DNA from: Stenotrophomonas maltophilia
GTDB lineage: Bacteria; Pseudomonadota; Gammaproteobacteria; Xanthomonadales; Xanthomonadaceae
Assembly (NCBI RefSeq): GCF_003970865.1
Contig: NZ_RXLZ01000014.1
Coordinates: 1-64,000 of the forward strand
DNA: 64,000 nucleotides
Direction: 5' to 3'
The notes beneath the pieces are model-generated. The model was not told the DNA's origin. It made no database searches and saw only the letters and a program-made list of their open reading frames with translations. Shown here one piece after another: positions 27,720 to 36,999 of the stretch. Numbering within the stretch: position 1 is the stretch's first letter; every line of letters begins with the position of its first letter. Made by a program: the position numbers and the translations under genes.

Positions 27720-28316
27720 TTATTTACCCAGCACGCCTGCCGGCACCAGGTTGCCCAGGTTCTGGTTGAAGGTGACCACCAGCTTGCCGTTCTTCACCTG
27801 CGCCGACTGCACCTGCAGGGCGCCGAGCAGGCCGGCCACGGCCGGGTCCAGCTTGTAGATCGGTTCGCGCTGGGCGTAGTCGCTCAGCCAGGCATTGAGC
27901 AGGCCGCGGGTGCGCGAATCGAGACGACCGCCCTGGTTGGCCGGGGTGAAGTCATCCACGCTCGGCTGCTGCAGGTGGAAGCCCTGGGTCTGCGCGTCGT
28001 AGCGCAGGCCACTGCTGAGCTTCACCGTGCCCAGCTTGGACGGGTTGCCACCGGCGGTGGCCAGTGCCACATCCATGCCCAGGTTCAACCGTTCGCCGGC
28101 CGGAAGGCTCAGTTGCGGGTGACTCATGGTCAGGGCGATCAGGCCGCCCAGGGCGTCCTGGGTGCGCGGGAAGCTGCCATCGAGGTACTGCTGCACGTCG
28201 CTGGCACCGACCGACAGTTCGCGGCCGGAAATGGAAGGGGCAGCCTGGGCGCCGATCGCAGCAGCGATCAGCACGGTGGAGGCCGCGAGGCGGGTCATCA
28301 GGGAACGCAGGCGCAT
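27720..28316 (-). CDS. DUF1439 exported protein (YceB-like)
   Basis: 198 residues. Signal peptide ends at AIGAQA-AP. The body fits DUF1439, the family of the E. coli lipoprotein YceB, but there is no lipobox here, so it is probably soluble in the periplasm. Family members have a lipid-binding-like tubular fold; no function is proven. The longer upstream frame would bury the signal peptide. Confidence 0.75.
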   Translation of the reverse strand: MRLRSLMTRLAASTVLIAAAIGAQAAPSISGRELSVGASDVQQYLDGSFPRTQDALGGLIALTMSHPQLSLPAGERLNLGMDVALATAGGNPSKLGTVKLSSGLRYDAQTQGFHLQQPSVDDFTPANQGGRLDSRTRGLLNAWLSDYAQREPIYKLDPAVAGLLGALQVQSAQVKNGKLVVTFNQNLGNLVPAGVLGK

Positions 28317-28398
28317 GGCGGTGACCGGTGAATGCGGAATGGATGAATCAAAGAGTAGCCGTGCCGGCTGAATCGCGCGTGCATGCCGCTGCAACGGT

Positions 28399-28935
28399 TC
28401 AGTCCAGCGATGGCCGCAGTTGCGCCGACTGGATCTGCCAGGCGCGGCCATCGGCACGGGGTTGCACCCGGTACCAGCCACCGAAGCGGAAGGTGCCCTC
28501 AGGGGTCACTGCGCGGATCTGCACCGGAACCTCCAGCAGCTGCGGCGGCTGGTGACCGTCGCGCGCGATCGGCAGTTCGCTGGTCAGGCGCAGGCTGCGC
28601 ACGTCCGTGAGCTGGCGCAATGCGGCATCGTCGGCGCGTCGTGCATCGCTGGGCGGGAAGGTCCATGCGGCGTCGATGGCCTTGCGATCACGATTGAGCA
28701 GGGCCATGACATAGGCATTGAGCATTCCCGCCGGCAGCTCGGCCTCGGCCGCGACGGCGGCAAACAGGGGATCGACGTCGATGGCCTGCACCGCCGCTGC
28801 ATCGCCTTCTGCGGCGGTCTGTGGAGCCGCCTCGGCCGTGGCCGACGGTGCGGCATCCGCTGGATGAGGTTGCGATGGCGGCCGGGAACAGGCCAGCAGC
28901 ACCAGCGGTGCGATCAGTATCAGGCGCCTGCGCAT
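28399..28935 (-). CDS. Hypothetical lipoprotein
   Basis: 178 residues with a clear lipobox (APLVLLAC, Cys16) after a short hydrophobic start. An Ala/Pro-rich linker (about 20-50) follows, then a folded domain ending in FRFGGWYRVQPRADG. Not recognised. It lies upstream of the DUF1439 gene on the same strand. Confidence 0.75.
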   Translation of the reverse strand: MRRRLILIAPLVLLACSRPPSQPHPADAAPSATAEAAPQTAAEGDAAAVQAIDVDPLFAAVAAEAELPAGMLNAYVMALLNRDRKAIDAAWTFPPSDARRADDAALRQLTDVRSLRLTSELPIARDGHQPPQLLEVPVQIRAVTPEGTFRFGGWYRVQPRADGRAWQIQSAQLRPSLD

Positions 28936-28990
28936 GTCTGCCTCCTCCCCGAGGCGAACGGAAGGAGGCAGTGTATCGGCTGTGCCGCGG

Positions 28991-29299
28991 TCAGCGGGAG
29001 GAGGGCAGCTGTTCCAGTGCATCCAGCGCCGGCAGCACCTGCGCGGCGATGCCGGCCAGCGCATGGCCTTCGGTGTCGGCGTGGCGCTGCACGATGTCGC
29101 GCAGCAGCTGGGTGGCGATCACCAGGGTCGCGCGCTCGTCGCCGCTGATGCCAGCGGTGCGCGGCGCCGCTTCCAGCAAGCGCATCAGGTCGCGGCTGGC
29201 GCGATGTTCCAGTTCGATGGTGCAGCGCCCGGTGCACTGCAACCCGTCCTTTTCGATGGGGGTCACCGAGATCCGGTAGCGGGTGGAGGGGCTGGCCAT
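28991..29299 (-). CDS. Small hypothetical protein (possibly DUF3861-like)
   Basis: 102 residues, no signal peptide. Starts with a beta-strand RYRISVTPIEKDG, then a mainly helical half. The opening resembles DUF3861, a short family of unknown function, but I am only moderately sure. Same strand as the lipoprotein gene that follows. Confidence 0.65.
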   Translation of the reverse strand: MASPSTRYRISVTPIEKDGLQCTGRCTIELEHRASRDLMRLLEAAPRTAGISGDERATLVIATQLLRDIVQRHADTEGHALAGIAAQVLPALDALEQLPSSR

Positions 29300-29498
29300 G
29301 AGGGTGTGCTCGCCGTAGCTGTGGAGGATGTGCCCACCTTAGGCAAGGCGGTGCCCGGCGGCGATGGCCGGGGCTGCACGCAGTGTTCCACCCGGTACGT
29401 TCCGGGACCGGAACGGAGCACGCCCAGCCAATGGCGACGGGCCTGTACGCGCATTCCCGGGGATGCGGCAACGCTGTGTTGCGGGCTGTGGTTGGGAC

Positions 29499-29528
29499 AA
29501 AAAAAACGGGACGGCCAGAGCCGTCCCG
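29499..29528 (-). terminator. Intrinsic terminator of the HU-like gene
   Basis: Read leftward, CGGGACGG-CTCTGG-CCGTCCCG is followed by eight Ts. It starts 25 bp after the stop codon of the HU-like gene. Confidence 0.9.
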
Positions 29529-29553
29529 TCGGAATCCGCGTTGGGGCGCGCGC

Positions 29554-29952
29554 TTACAGCGCGGCGTCCTTCAGCTTCTTCAGCGGACGCACCTTCAGCT
29601 TGGTGGTGGCCGGCTTGGCAGCGAACCACTGCTCTTCCTTGGTGAACGGGTTGATGCCCTTGCGCTTCGGCTTGGCCGGCACATTGACGGTGGTGATCTT
29701 CAGCAGGCCCGGCAGGGTGAAGGAGCCAGCGCCCTTCTTGTGCACCGAGGAGGCGACGGCGCTTTCCAGCGAGGCCAGCACAGCGCGGACGTCCTTGGCG
29801 ATGACGCCGGAGGCTTCAGCGATGTGTGCAACCAGGCCGGACTTGGTCAGCACTTCCTTGATCGGCTTCGGAGCGGCCGGCTTGGCGGCTGCCTTCGTCG
29901 CGACTTTCTTCACTGCCTTCTTCGGGGCAGCCTTCTTAGCGGTCTTTGCCAT
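29554..29952 (-). CDS. HU-family DNA-binding protein with Lys/Ala-rich N-terminal tail
   Basis: 132 residues. About 30 N-terminal residues are a histone-H1-like tail (repeats of AAKKA, KPAAPKP), then an HU/IHF domain with the DNA-arm segment around NPFTKEEQWF. HU proteins bend and compact DNA; the tail should add non-specific DNA or RNA binding. Most HU proteins are about 90 residues. AGGA sits just before the ATG, and a good promoter is at 30013-30041. Confidence 0.85.
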   Translation of the reverse strand: MAKTAKKAAPKKAVKKVATKAAAKPAAPKPIKEVLTKSGLVAHIAEASGVIAKDVRAVLASLESAVASSVHKKGAGSFTLPGLLKITTVNVPAKPKRKGINPFTKEEQWFAAKPATTKLKVRPLKKLKDAAL

Positions 29953-30324
29953 GGTTTCCTGTTCCGTGAACGGTTGGTTGTTTGGTCGGCGCCGAACCCC
30001 GTCGGCAAGCGCAATGTAGGGCAACTCTCGGGCGCCGCCAATAGCCCGAAGCGCGGAAAGTGCATGTTTTTTCATATCCAGGCCGATTCAGTACATGGCC
30101 GGCAGTGCGGGAAGGGGGTGTGGCAGCGCGCGCGATGGCCCACGCCCGCCCATCGGCGGAATGCGCGAAACTACTGAAAACAAGAGGAAAATGCGTTTCC
30201 GGTTGGCGAGGAAGTGTCCACGCGACGGGTTCGGAAGGTGCCTGCGGCGTGCGGCGGAGCGACGCAGGGCTAACGCGTGGCGTGCGAGGGTGACCGTTCA
30301 TCACCGCCACGCAGGAGCAGCACA
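29953..30324. other. Divergent promoter region between HU-like and osmC-type genes
   Basis: No gene. Contains the HU-like promoter (30013-30041), a T-run near 30066-30071 and, near 30315, the AGGAG ribosome-binding site of the OsmC gene. I could not identify the rightward promoter. Confidence 0.6.
30013..30041 (-). promoter_or_regulatory. Sigma-70-like promoter for the HU-like gene
   Basis: Read leftward, TTGGCG (30041-30036), a 17-bp spacer and TACATT (30018-30013). It lies about 60 bp before the ATG at 29952. Confidence 0.5.
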
Positions 30325-30756
30325 ATGGGAATCTCGCGACACGCCACCGCGCACTGGGAAGGCGATCTGAAGTCGGGCAAGGGGCAGTTGAGCACGCCGC
30401 AGAGTGGCCTGCTGGACAAGACCCGGTACGGCTTCAACAGCCGTTTCGGCGACGAAAAGGGCACCAATCCGGAAGAGCTGATCGCTGCCGCGCACGCCGG
30501 CTGTTTCACCATGGCGCTGTCGGCCAAGCTCGGCGAAGCCGGCTTTACCCCGACCTCGCTGGATACCGAAGCCAAGGTTGATCTGTCGCTGGAAGGTGGC
30601 CCGCAGCTGTCGCAGATCCGGCTGAAGGTGAAGGCGGTGGTGCCGGGCATCGACGCGACGCAGTTCCGTGCGATTGCCGATGACGCCAAGCAGAACTGCC
30701 CGGTGTCAAAGGCACTGAGCGCCGTGCCGATCAGCCTGGAAGCCGAGCTGGGCTGA
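30325..30756 (+). CDS. OsmC-family peroxiredoxin-like protein
   Basis: 143 residues, the usual OsmC length. The two redox cysteines are present: C60 in ELIAAAHAGC and C125 in KQNCPVS. OsmC reduces organic hydroperoxides in the cytoplasm. AGGAG lies seven bases before the ATG. The last 33 bases of the gene plus the region behind it are duplicated in tandem downstream (30859 onward). Confidence 0.9.
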   Translation: MGISRHATAHWEGDLKSGKGQLSTPQSGLLDKTRYGFNSRFGDEKGTNPEELIAAAHAGCFTMALSAKLGEAGFTPTSLDTEAKVDLSLEGGPQLSQIRLKVKAVVPGIDATQFRAIADDAKQNCPVSKALSAVPISLEAELG

Positions 30757-31066
30757 CCCACGGTATTGCCGGCCGCTGGCCGGCAACCGCATGAATCGAT
30801 GATTGCAGAGGCAGCCGGCCAGCGGCCGGCTCTACCCCGCGGTGTTTACCAGTCAAGGGTGCCGATCAGCCTGGAAGCCGAACTGGGCTGACCCAAGGTA
30901 GTGCCGGCCGCTGGCCGGCAACTGCATGAATCGATGATTGCAGAGGCAGCCGGCCAGCGTTATGGCGGCCTTCCTGGCCGCCACCCTCCGGGCCGTCGCG
31001 TCCGACGTTGGCAGCGGCTCCTGCCGCTGCCTTCGGCTCTACCCCGTGGTGTTTACCAGTCAAGGG
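30724..31066. repeat. Tandem duplication spanning the osmC end and the phzF end
   Basis: Copy 1 (30724-30858, 135 bp) and copy 2 (30859-31066) share the osmC tail (GTGCCGATCAGCCTGGAAGC), a GCCGGCC-family SMAG pair and the phzF end (TTTACCAGTCAAGG). Copies differ at only a few bases, except for a 74-bp block (30960-31033) in copy 2. The junction falls at GTGCCG, which occurs at both original ends. Confidence 0.9.
30960..31033. repeat. 74-bp insert with two hairpins in the second copy
   Basis: It replaces two bases of a SMAG stem. It holds GGCGGCC-TTCCT-GGCCGCC and GGCAGCGG-CTCC-TGCCGCTGCC hairpins, unrelated to the SMAG stem it interrupts. Confidence 0.65.
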
Positions 31067-31931
31067 TGCCGGTAATCACCGTCTGCACCTGGCCACCCGA
31101 CCAGACCTCGCCGTCCTCGTCGACCAGCAGGGTCAGGCGCGCATCGTGGCCGACTTCGCGGCCCTGGCTGACCTCGAACGGGGCACGGCCACGCGGCAGC
31201 GCATCGCGCAGGTCCAGCCACGCGGCCAGCACGGCGTTGGCGGCACCGGAGGCGGCGTCCTCGAAGCGGCGTCCATTGCCGACGAAGGCACGTACCGCCA
31301 GGTCGAATCCCTCGCTGCCATCGCTGAAGGCATAGGCGAACACGCCCATGCTGTCGGTGGTCTCGGCCAGTGCGGCCACCGCGTCCCAGTCCGGCTGCAG
31401 CCCGCGCAATGCGGCCTCGTCGGCCACCTGCACCACCCACCAGCTGCGCCCGCCCTGCATGCGTGCCGGTGGCAGCGTGCCCAGCGGCCAGCCCTTCAGT
31501 GCGTCCTGCAGGCGAGGATCGGTCGCCTCCGCAGTCTCGGCCAGCTGCGCGCGCGGGGTGCGGATGGCGATGCGCTGCTGCGCACCCTCACCGCTGACGC
31601 GCAGCGGCAGGGCACCGGCAATGCCGTCCTGCACCAGCACACCGTCGACCGCTGCGGCCAGGCCCGCCTGCAGCACCGCATGCGCGGTGCCGACGCTGGG
31701 GTGGCCGGCGAACGGAACTTCCTTCTGCGGGCTGAACATGCGTAGCCGGTAACTGGCACCGGCGACCTCCGGCGGGAACACGAAGGTGGTCTCGGGCAGG
31801 CGCGTCCAGCGCGCGATGGCCTGCATGCTGGCATCGTCCAGGCCCTCGGCATCGAGCACGACGGCCAGCGGATTGCCGGCGCCGGCGCGCGGGGAGAACA
31901 CATCCAGCTGCAGGAAACGGCGGGTGGTCAT
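31053..31931 (-). CDS. PhzF-family protein (isomerase-like), copy 1
   Basis: 292 residues of the PhzF/diaminopimelate-epimerase-like fold: QLDVFSPRAGAGNPLAVVLDAEG at the start, the catalytic Glu in LPETTFVFPP and the FAGHPSVGTAH motif. Substrates of most PhzF relatives are unknown; no other phenazine genes are near. Its last bases are duplicated next to osmC. A paralogue lies upstream on the same strand. Confidence 0.88.
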   Translation of the reverse strand: MTTRRFLQLDVFSPRAGAGNPLAVVLDAEGLDDASMQAIARWTRLPETTFVFPPEVAGASYRLRMFSPQKEVPFAGHPSVGTAHAVLQAGLAAAVDGVLVQDGIAGALPLRVSGEGAQQRIAIRTPRAQLAETAEATDPRLQDALKGWPLGTLPPARMQGGRSWWVVQVADEAALRGLQPDWDAVAALAETTDSMGVFAYAFSDGSEGFDLAVRAFVGNGRRFEDAASGAANAVLAAWLDLRDALPRGRAPFEVSQGREVGHDARLTLLVDEDGEVWSGGQVQTVITGTLDW

Positions 31932-31964
31932 CGGGGCGAAACTCCTGGAGTGAAGGGAGATACG

Positions 31965-32031
31965 GTAGCGCGGGACCATGCCCCGCGAGCGCGCAACGAG
32001 GCAAAGGCCGCCGGGCATGGCCCGGCGCTAC
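31965..32031. repeat. Pair of SMAG-like palindromes (CGCCGGGC family)
   Basis: A left copy from 31965 (GTAG, imperfect stem) and a right copy from 32009 (GCCGGGC-ATG-GCCCGGC, then CTAC) between the two phzF paralogues. Confidence 0.7.
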
Positions 32032-32900
32032 CAGCGAATGTGTCCATCGATGACCGGCTGCACCTGGCCGCCGATCCACACTGTGCCCTGCGCATCAACC
32101 TCGACCTGTACGCGGCCATCGCGGCTAACTTCGCGGCCCTGGCTGGCCACGTAGCGGCCTTCGCGGCCGGGCAGGGCATCGCGCTGGCGCAGCCAGGCGC
32201 CGATCAAGGCATTGGCGCTGCCGGTCACCGGATCTTCGGGCACGGCGGCTGCATCAGCGGGGCAGAAGGCGCGCACCACACGGGCGTGGTCGCCGCCGGC
32301 CTCGCCGGCGAACACGGCCAGACCGGTAGCATCGGTGGCCAGGCTCCAGTCGCGCAGGGCCGCCATGTCCGGCGCCAGCCCGCGCACGGCAGCGGCGTCG
32401 CGCAGCGGCAGCAGCCACCAGCGTGCGCCGTTGTCCCACAATTCGGGCACGTGCCCGCTGGCCGCCAGTGCCAGCAGCTCCTCCGGTGCGGCGTCCGCCA
32501 TCGTGTCCAGTTGTCGTGCCGGTGGGCTGGCCAGCTGGATCTGCAGTGCCTCGGCCGGGCCGTTCACCCGTACCGGCAGCAACCCCGCCGCGCATTGCTG
32601 CAGCAGGGCGCCGTCGCGCGGTTGCGCCAGGCCGCAGGTCACCGCCGCCCAGGCGGCACCGACGCTGGGGTGGCCGGCAAACGCCAGCTCGCGGGTCGGG
32701 GTGAAAATGCGGATGTGGTAGTCGGCGCCCGGCGCGCTGGGGCGCAGGAAGAACACCGTCTCGGACAGGTTCAGCCAGGCAGCCAGGGCCTGCATCTGGC
32801 CGCTGGAGAGCCCGTCGGCGTCCAGGATGACGCCCAGTGGGTTGCCGGTGCCGGGGCGGGAGGCGAAGACATCGAGCTGCAGGTAACGGAGGACGGCCAT
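32028..32900 (-). CDS. PhzF-family protein (isomerase-like), copy 2
   Basis: 290 residues, paralogous to the downstream gene: LQLDVFASRPGTGNPLGVILD, LSETVFFLRP and LAFAGHPSVGAAWA are conserved, as is the end (WIGGQVQPVIDG). Catalytic Glu present. Function unknown. The tail overlaps the right SMAG palindrome, whose bases encode its last residues. Divergent from the lysC-lysA fusion. Confidence 0.88.
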   Translation of the reverse strand: MAVLRYLQLDVFASRPGTGNPLGVILDADGLSSGQMQALAAWLNLSETVFFLRPSAPGADYHIRIFTPTRELAFAGHPSVGAAWAAVTCGLAQPRDGALLQQCAAGLLPVRVNGPAEALQIQLASPPARQLDTMADAAPEELLALAASGHVPELWDNGARWWLLPLRDAAAVRGLAPDMAALRDWSLATDATGLAVFAGEAGGDHARVVRAFCPADAAAVPEDPVTGSANALIGAWLRQRDALPGREGRYVASQGREVSRDGRVQVEVDAQGTVWIGGQVQPVIDGHIRW

Positions 32901-32975
32901 CTACGGGGATATTGCGCTTAGAATCAAAGGTTCCGCCCCCGAGGGCGGCTTCCCCACATTCTACATAGCCAATCC

Positions 32976-35570
32976 ATGTCAGCTTCCCCCCTTGTCGATC
33001 GTTGGATCGTACTGAAGTTCGGCGGCACCTCGGTGTCGCGTCGTCATCGCTGGGACACGATCGGGAAGCTGGCGAAAAAACGTGCGGAAGAGACCGGCTC
33101 GCGCGTGCTGGTGGTGGTGTCGGCGCTGTCCGGGGTCACCAACGAACTGACTGCGATTGCCGATGGCGCGGCGGACAGCCGTGATCGCGTGGCGGCGCTG
33201 GTCGAGCGCCACGAGGGCTTCCTGGTTGAACTCGGCCTGGGCCGTGAGGTGCTGGCCGAACGCCTGGCGGCGCTGCAGGGCCTGCTCGACGACGCGCGTG
33301 CAGCCACCCGTCCGCTGGACTGGCAGGCCGAAGTGCTGGGCCAGGGCGAGCTGTTGTCCTCCACCCTGGGCGCGGCCTATCTGCACGCCTCGGGCCTGGA
33401 CATGGGCTGGATGGATGCCCGCCAGTGGCTGGATGCGATGCCGCCGCAGCCGAACCAGAGCGACTGGTCGCAGCGCCTGTCGGTGAACTGCCAGTGGCGT
33501 GCCGATGCGGAGTGGATGCAGCGCTTCCGCGCGCAGCCGACCCGCCTGCTGATCACCCAGGGCTTCATCTCGCGGCATGCCGATGGCGGCACCGCCATCC
33601 TCGGCCGCGGTGGCTCGGATACCTCGGCGGCGTACTTCGGTGCGCTGCTGGGGGCCAGCCGTGTGGAGATCTGGACCGACGTGCCGGGCATGTTCAGCGC
33701 CAACCCTAAGGACGTGCCGGACGCGCGCCTGCTGACCCGCCTGGACTATTACGAAGCGCAGGAAATCGCCACCACCGGCGCCAAGGTGCTGCACCCGCGC
33801 TCGATCAAGCCGTGCCGCGATGCCGGCGTGCCGATGGCCATCCTCGATACCGAGCGCCCGGAACTGCCGGGCACCAGCATCGATGGCAGCGCCGCACCGG
33901 TGCCGGGCGTAAAGGCGATCAGCCGCCGCAACGGCATCGTGCTGGTGTCGATGGAAGGCATCGGCATGTGGCAGCAGGTCGGCTTCCTGGCCGATGTGTT
34001 CAACCTGTTCAAGAAGCATGGCCTGTCGGTGGACCTGATCGGTTCGGCCGAAACCAACGTCACCGTGTCGCTGGATCCGTCCGAGAATCTGGTCAACACC
34101 GATGTGCTGGCCGCGCTGTCGGCCGACCTGTCGCAGATCTGCAAGGTGAAGGTGATCGTGCCGTGTGCGGCGATCACCCTGGTTGGCCGTGGCATGCGTT
34201 CGCTGCTGCACAAGCTGTCGGACGTGTGGGCCACCTTCGGCCGCGAGCGCGTGCACATGATCTCGCAGTCGTCCAACGACCTGAACCTGACCTTCGTCAT
34301 CGACGAGGCCGATGCCGATGGCCTGCTGCCGGTGCTGCACGCCGAGCTGATCGACAGCGGCGCGATGCCGGTGGAAGAGACCGAAGTGTTCGGCCCGCGC
34401 TGGCGCGAGATCGCCGGCACCGTGCGCCCGCGTGGCACGCCGTGGTGGCGGGGCCAGCGTGCGCACCTGCTGCAGCTGGCCGATGCCGGCACGCCGCGCT
34501 ACGTCTACCACCTGCCGACGGTGCGCGCCCGCGCCCGTGCGCTGGCCGCGATCAAGCCGATCGACCAGCGCTACTACGCGATCAAGGCCAACAGCCACCC
34601 GGCCATCCTGCAGCTGCTGGAAGCCGAAGGCTTCGGTCTGGAGTGCGTGTCGCACGGTGAGCTGAAGCACGTGTTCCAGCACCTGCCGGAACTGTCGCCC
34701 AAGCGCGTGCTGTTCACCCCCAGCTTCTGCCCGCGCAGCGAGTACGAGGCGGCGTTCGCGCTCGGCGTGACCGTGACGGTCGACAACGTCGAAGTACTGC
34801 AGCGCTGGCCGGACCTGTTCCGCAACCGTGAGCTGTGGCTGCGCGTCGACCTGGGCCGTGGCGAAGGCCACCACGCCAAGGTGCGCACTGGCGGCAAGGA
34901 GTCCAAGTTCGGCCTGCCGATCGCCCGCGTCGACGAGTTCGTGCGCGCGGCCACCGATCTGGGCAGCCGCGTGATCGGCCTGCATGCGCACCTGGGCAGC
35001 GGCGTGGAGACCGCGCAGCACTGGCGCCTGATGTGCGATGAACTGGCCGGTTTTGCCCGCCGCATCGGCAGCGTGCAGACCATCGACATCGGTGGCGGCC
35101 TGCCGATTCCGTATTCCGCCGAGGACGAGCCGTTCGACCTGGACGCCTGGGCCGAGGGCCTGGCCGAGGTCAAGGCACTGCATCCGGCATTCCGCCTGGC
35201 GATCGAGCCGGGCCGCTACCTGGTGGCCGAGTCCGGCGTGCTGCTGACCCATGTCACCCAGGTGGTGGAGAAGGACGGCGTGCGCCGCGTCGGCCTGGAT
35301 GCTGGCATGAACGCGCTGATGCGCCCGGCCCTGTACGACGCCTGGCACGACATCGAGAACCTCAGCCGCCAGGGTGGGTATGCCGAGGCGGCGTTCGATG
35401 TGGTCGGCCCGATCTGCGAATCCAGCGATGTGTTCGGCAAGCGTCGCAAGCTGCCGGTGTCGACCGCGCCGGACGACGTGATGCTGATCGCCGATGCCGG
35501 TGCCTACGGCTATTCGATGGCCAACACCTACAACCAGCGGATGCTGCCGCGCGAAGACGTGATCGAATGA
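32976..35570 (+). CDS. lysC-lysA: Bifunctional aspartate kinase/diaminopimelate decarboxylase
   Basis: 864 residues joining the first and last enzymes of lysine synthesis. Residues 1-about 460: aspartokinase with KFGGTSVS, GRGGSDTSA and C-terminal ACT domains that should sense lysine. Residues about 480-864: group IV PLP decarboxylase with YYAIKANSHP (PLP lysine near 535), HLGSGVET, DIGGGLP and the CESSDVFGK active-site segment. The fusion is known in xanthomonads. The DAP decarboxylated here is also the peptidoglycan building block; murL and murD2 follow directly. Confidence 0.95.
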   Translation: MSASPLVDRWIVLKFGGTSVSRRHRWDTIGKLAKKRAEETGSRVLVVVSALSGVTNELTAIADGAADSRDRVAALVERHEGFLVELGLGREVLAERLAALQGLLDDARAATRPLDWQAEVLGQGELLSSTLGAAYLHASGLDMGWMDARQWLDAMPPQPNQSDWSQRLSVNCQWRADAEWMQRFRAQPTRLLITQGFISRHADGGTAILGRGGSDTSAAYFGALLGASRVEIWTDVPGMFSANPKDVPDARLLTRLDYYEAQEIATTGAKVLHPRSIKPCRDAGVPMAILDTERPELPGTSIDGSAAPVPGVKAISRRNGIVLVSMEGIGMWQQVGFLADVFNLFKKHGLSVDLIGSAETNVTVSLDPSENLVNTDVLAALSADLSQICKVKVIVPCAAITLVGRGMRSLLHKLSDVWATFGRERVHMISQSSNDLNLTFVIDEADADGLLPVLHAELIDSGAMPVEETEVFGPRWREIAGTVRPRGTPWWRGQRAHLLQLADAGTPRYVYHLPTVRARARALAAIKPIDQRYYAIKANSHPAILQLLEAEGFGLECVSHGELKHVFQHLPELSPKRVLFTPSFCPRSEYEAAFALGVTVTVDNVEVLQRWPDLFRNRELWLRVDLGRGEGHHAKVRTGGKESKFGLPIARVDEFVRAATDLGSRVIGLHAHLGSGVETAQHWRLMCDELAGFARRIGSVQTIDIGGGLPIPYSAEDEPFDLDAWAEGLAEVKALHPAFRLAIEPGRYLVAESGVLLTHVTQVVEKDGVRRVGLDAGMNALMRPALYDAWHDIENLSRQGGYAEAAFDVVGPICESSDVFGKRRKLPVSTAPDDVMLIADAGAYGYSMANTYNQRMLPREDVIE

Positions 35571-35646
35571 TCGCCGCGCGCGCCCTGCACCCGCCCACCG
35601 ACACGCCCCGCGCCATCGCGCGGGCCCGTGCCTGACCGGATACACC

Positions 35647-36999
35647 ATGACTGCTTTCGACAAACACCAGGTTTCCCGCTTCCGCTTCGTCCGCTGCGAA
35701 TTCGCCGCGGAGACCGGCGTGGCCAAGCTGGTCTATGCCTTTGATGACGGCCCGGAGATGGTGGAAACCATCACTGTGCCGGGCGCCCCGTTCGTGCTGG
35801 ACGAGGCGCGTACCGCCGCCGTGCAGCGCGCGCTGCAGCTGCTGCACCTGATTGCCGGTGTCAGCTACTACAAGGCGGGCGTGCCGGAGACGGTCAGCAT
35901 CGACAGCTATGCCATCGATGCCGATACCGCTGCGCTGGTGGAGACGGTCTACCTCAACGGCCTGGGTGAATTCGCGTACCGCAACGGCCTGAACCTGCGC
36001 GGGCGCTTCCGCCTGCCGGTGCAGGGCGAAGCGGTGCAGGCGCCGGTGCTGGGCCTGCAGCCGCACGCGCTGGTGGCGATCGGCGGCGGCAAGGATTCGC
36101 TGGTCAGCATCGAAGCGTTGCGCCGTGCCGGCGTGGACGAGACGGTGACCTGGATTGGTGGTTCGCAGCTGATCCGCGCCTGTGCCGAGCGTACCGGCCT
36201 GCCGACGCTGAACCTGGGCCGCGCGCTGGCGCCGGAACTGTTCGAGCTCAACCGCCAGGGCGCGTGGAACGGGCATATCCCGGTCACCGCGGTGAACTCG
36301 GCCATCATGGTGCTGGCCGCGCTGCTGCAGGGCGTGGACCAGGTGGTGTTCTCCAACGAGCGTTCGGCCAGCTACGGCAGCCAGATTCCGGGCACCGGCG
36401 AAGTGAACCACCAGTGGTCCAAGGGCTGGGCGTTCGAGCAGGCCTTCGGCAGCCACGTGCAGACGCACGTGGCGGCGGACCTGCAGTACTACTCGCTGCT
36501 GCGCCCGATGTCCGAGCTGGCGGTGGCCCGCCAGTTCGCCAAGACCGATTTCTACGACGCGCACTTCTCCAGCTGCAACCGCAACTTCCACATCCTTGGC
36601 GAGCGCCCGGTGAATCGCTGGTGCGGCGTCTGCCCGAAGTGCCACTTCGTGTTCCTGGCGCTGGCCCCGTTCATGCCCAAGACGCGCCTGGTGCGCATCT
36701 TCGGCCGCAACCTGCTGGACGATATCGAACAGGCCGGTGGTTTCGACGCGCTGCTGGAATTCCAGGACCACAAGCCGTTCGAGTGCGTGGGCGAAGGCCG
36801 CGAATCGCGTGCGGCGATGGCGACCCTGGCGCAGCGCCCGGAGTGGAAGGAAGACGTGCTGGTGAAGCGCTTCTGCAATGAGATCCAGCCGCAGCTGGAT
36901 GCCGCCGAACTGGAACTGGCACCGCTGCTGCAGCTGCAGGGCGAGCACCGCGTTCCGGCTGCGCTGTGGGAACGGGTGCGTGAAGATTTCGAAGTTTGA
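35647..36999 (+). CDS. murL: UDP-MurNAc-L-Ala-L-Glu epimerase MurL
   Basis: 450 residues. A PP-loop-like ATP site ([17 protein letters not shown], about 143-160) and a cysteine cluster ([15 protein letters not shown], about 310-335) match MurL, characterised in Xanthomonas. MurL uses ATP to convert the L-Glu of UDP-MurNAc-L-Ala-L-Glu to D-Glu, replacing glutamate racemase MurI in wall synthesis. It overlaps murD2, which makes its substrate. Confidence 0.9.
   Translation: MTAFDKHQVSRFRFVRCEFAAETGVAKLVYAFDDGPEMVETITVPGAPFVLDEARTAAVQRALQLLHLIAGVSYYKAGVPETVSIDSYAIDADTAALVETVYLNGLGEFAYRNGLNLRGRFRLPVQGEAVQAPVLGLQPHALVAIGGGKDSLVSIEALRRAGVDETVTWIGGSQLIRACAERTGLPTLNLGRALAPELFELNRQGAWNGHIPVTAVNSAIMVLAALLQGVDQVVFSNERSASYGSQIPGTGEVNHQWSKGWAFEQAFGSHVQTHVAADLQYYSLLRPMSELAVARQFAKTDFYDAHFSSCNRNFHILGERPVNRWCGVCPKCHFVFLALAPFMPKTRLVRIFGRNLLDDIEQAGGFDALLEFQDHKPFECVGEGRESRAAMATLAQRPEWKEDVLVKRFCNEIQPQLDAAELELAPLLQLQGEHRVPAALWERVREDFEV

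Noticed and set aside
30757-31052. A small gene between osmC and phzF
   Set aside because: The open frames there read SMAG repeats and duplicated gene tails.
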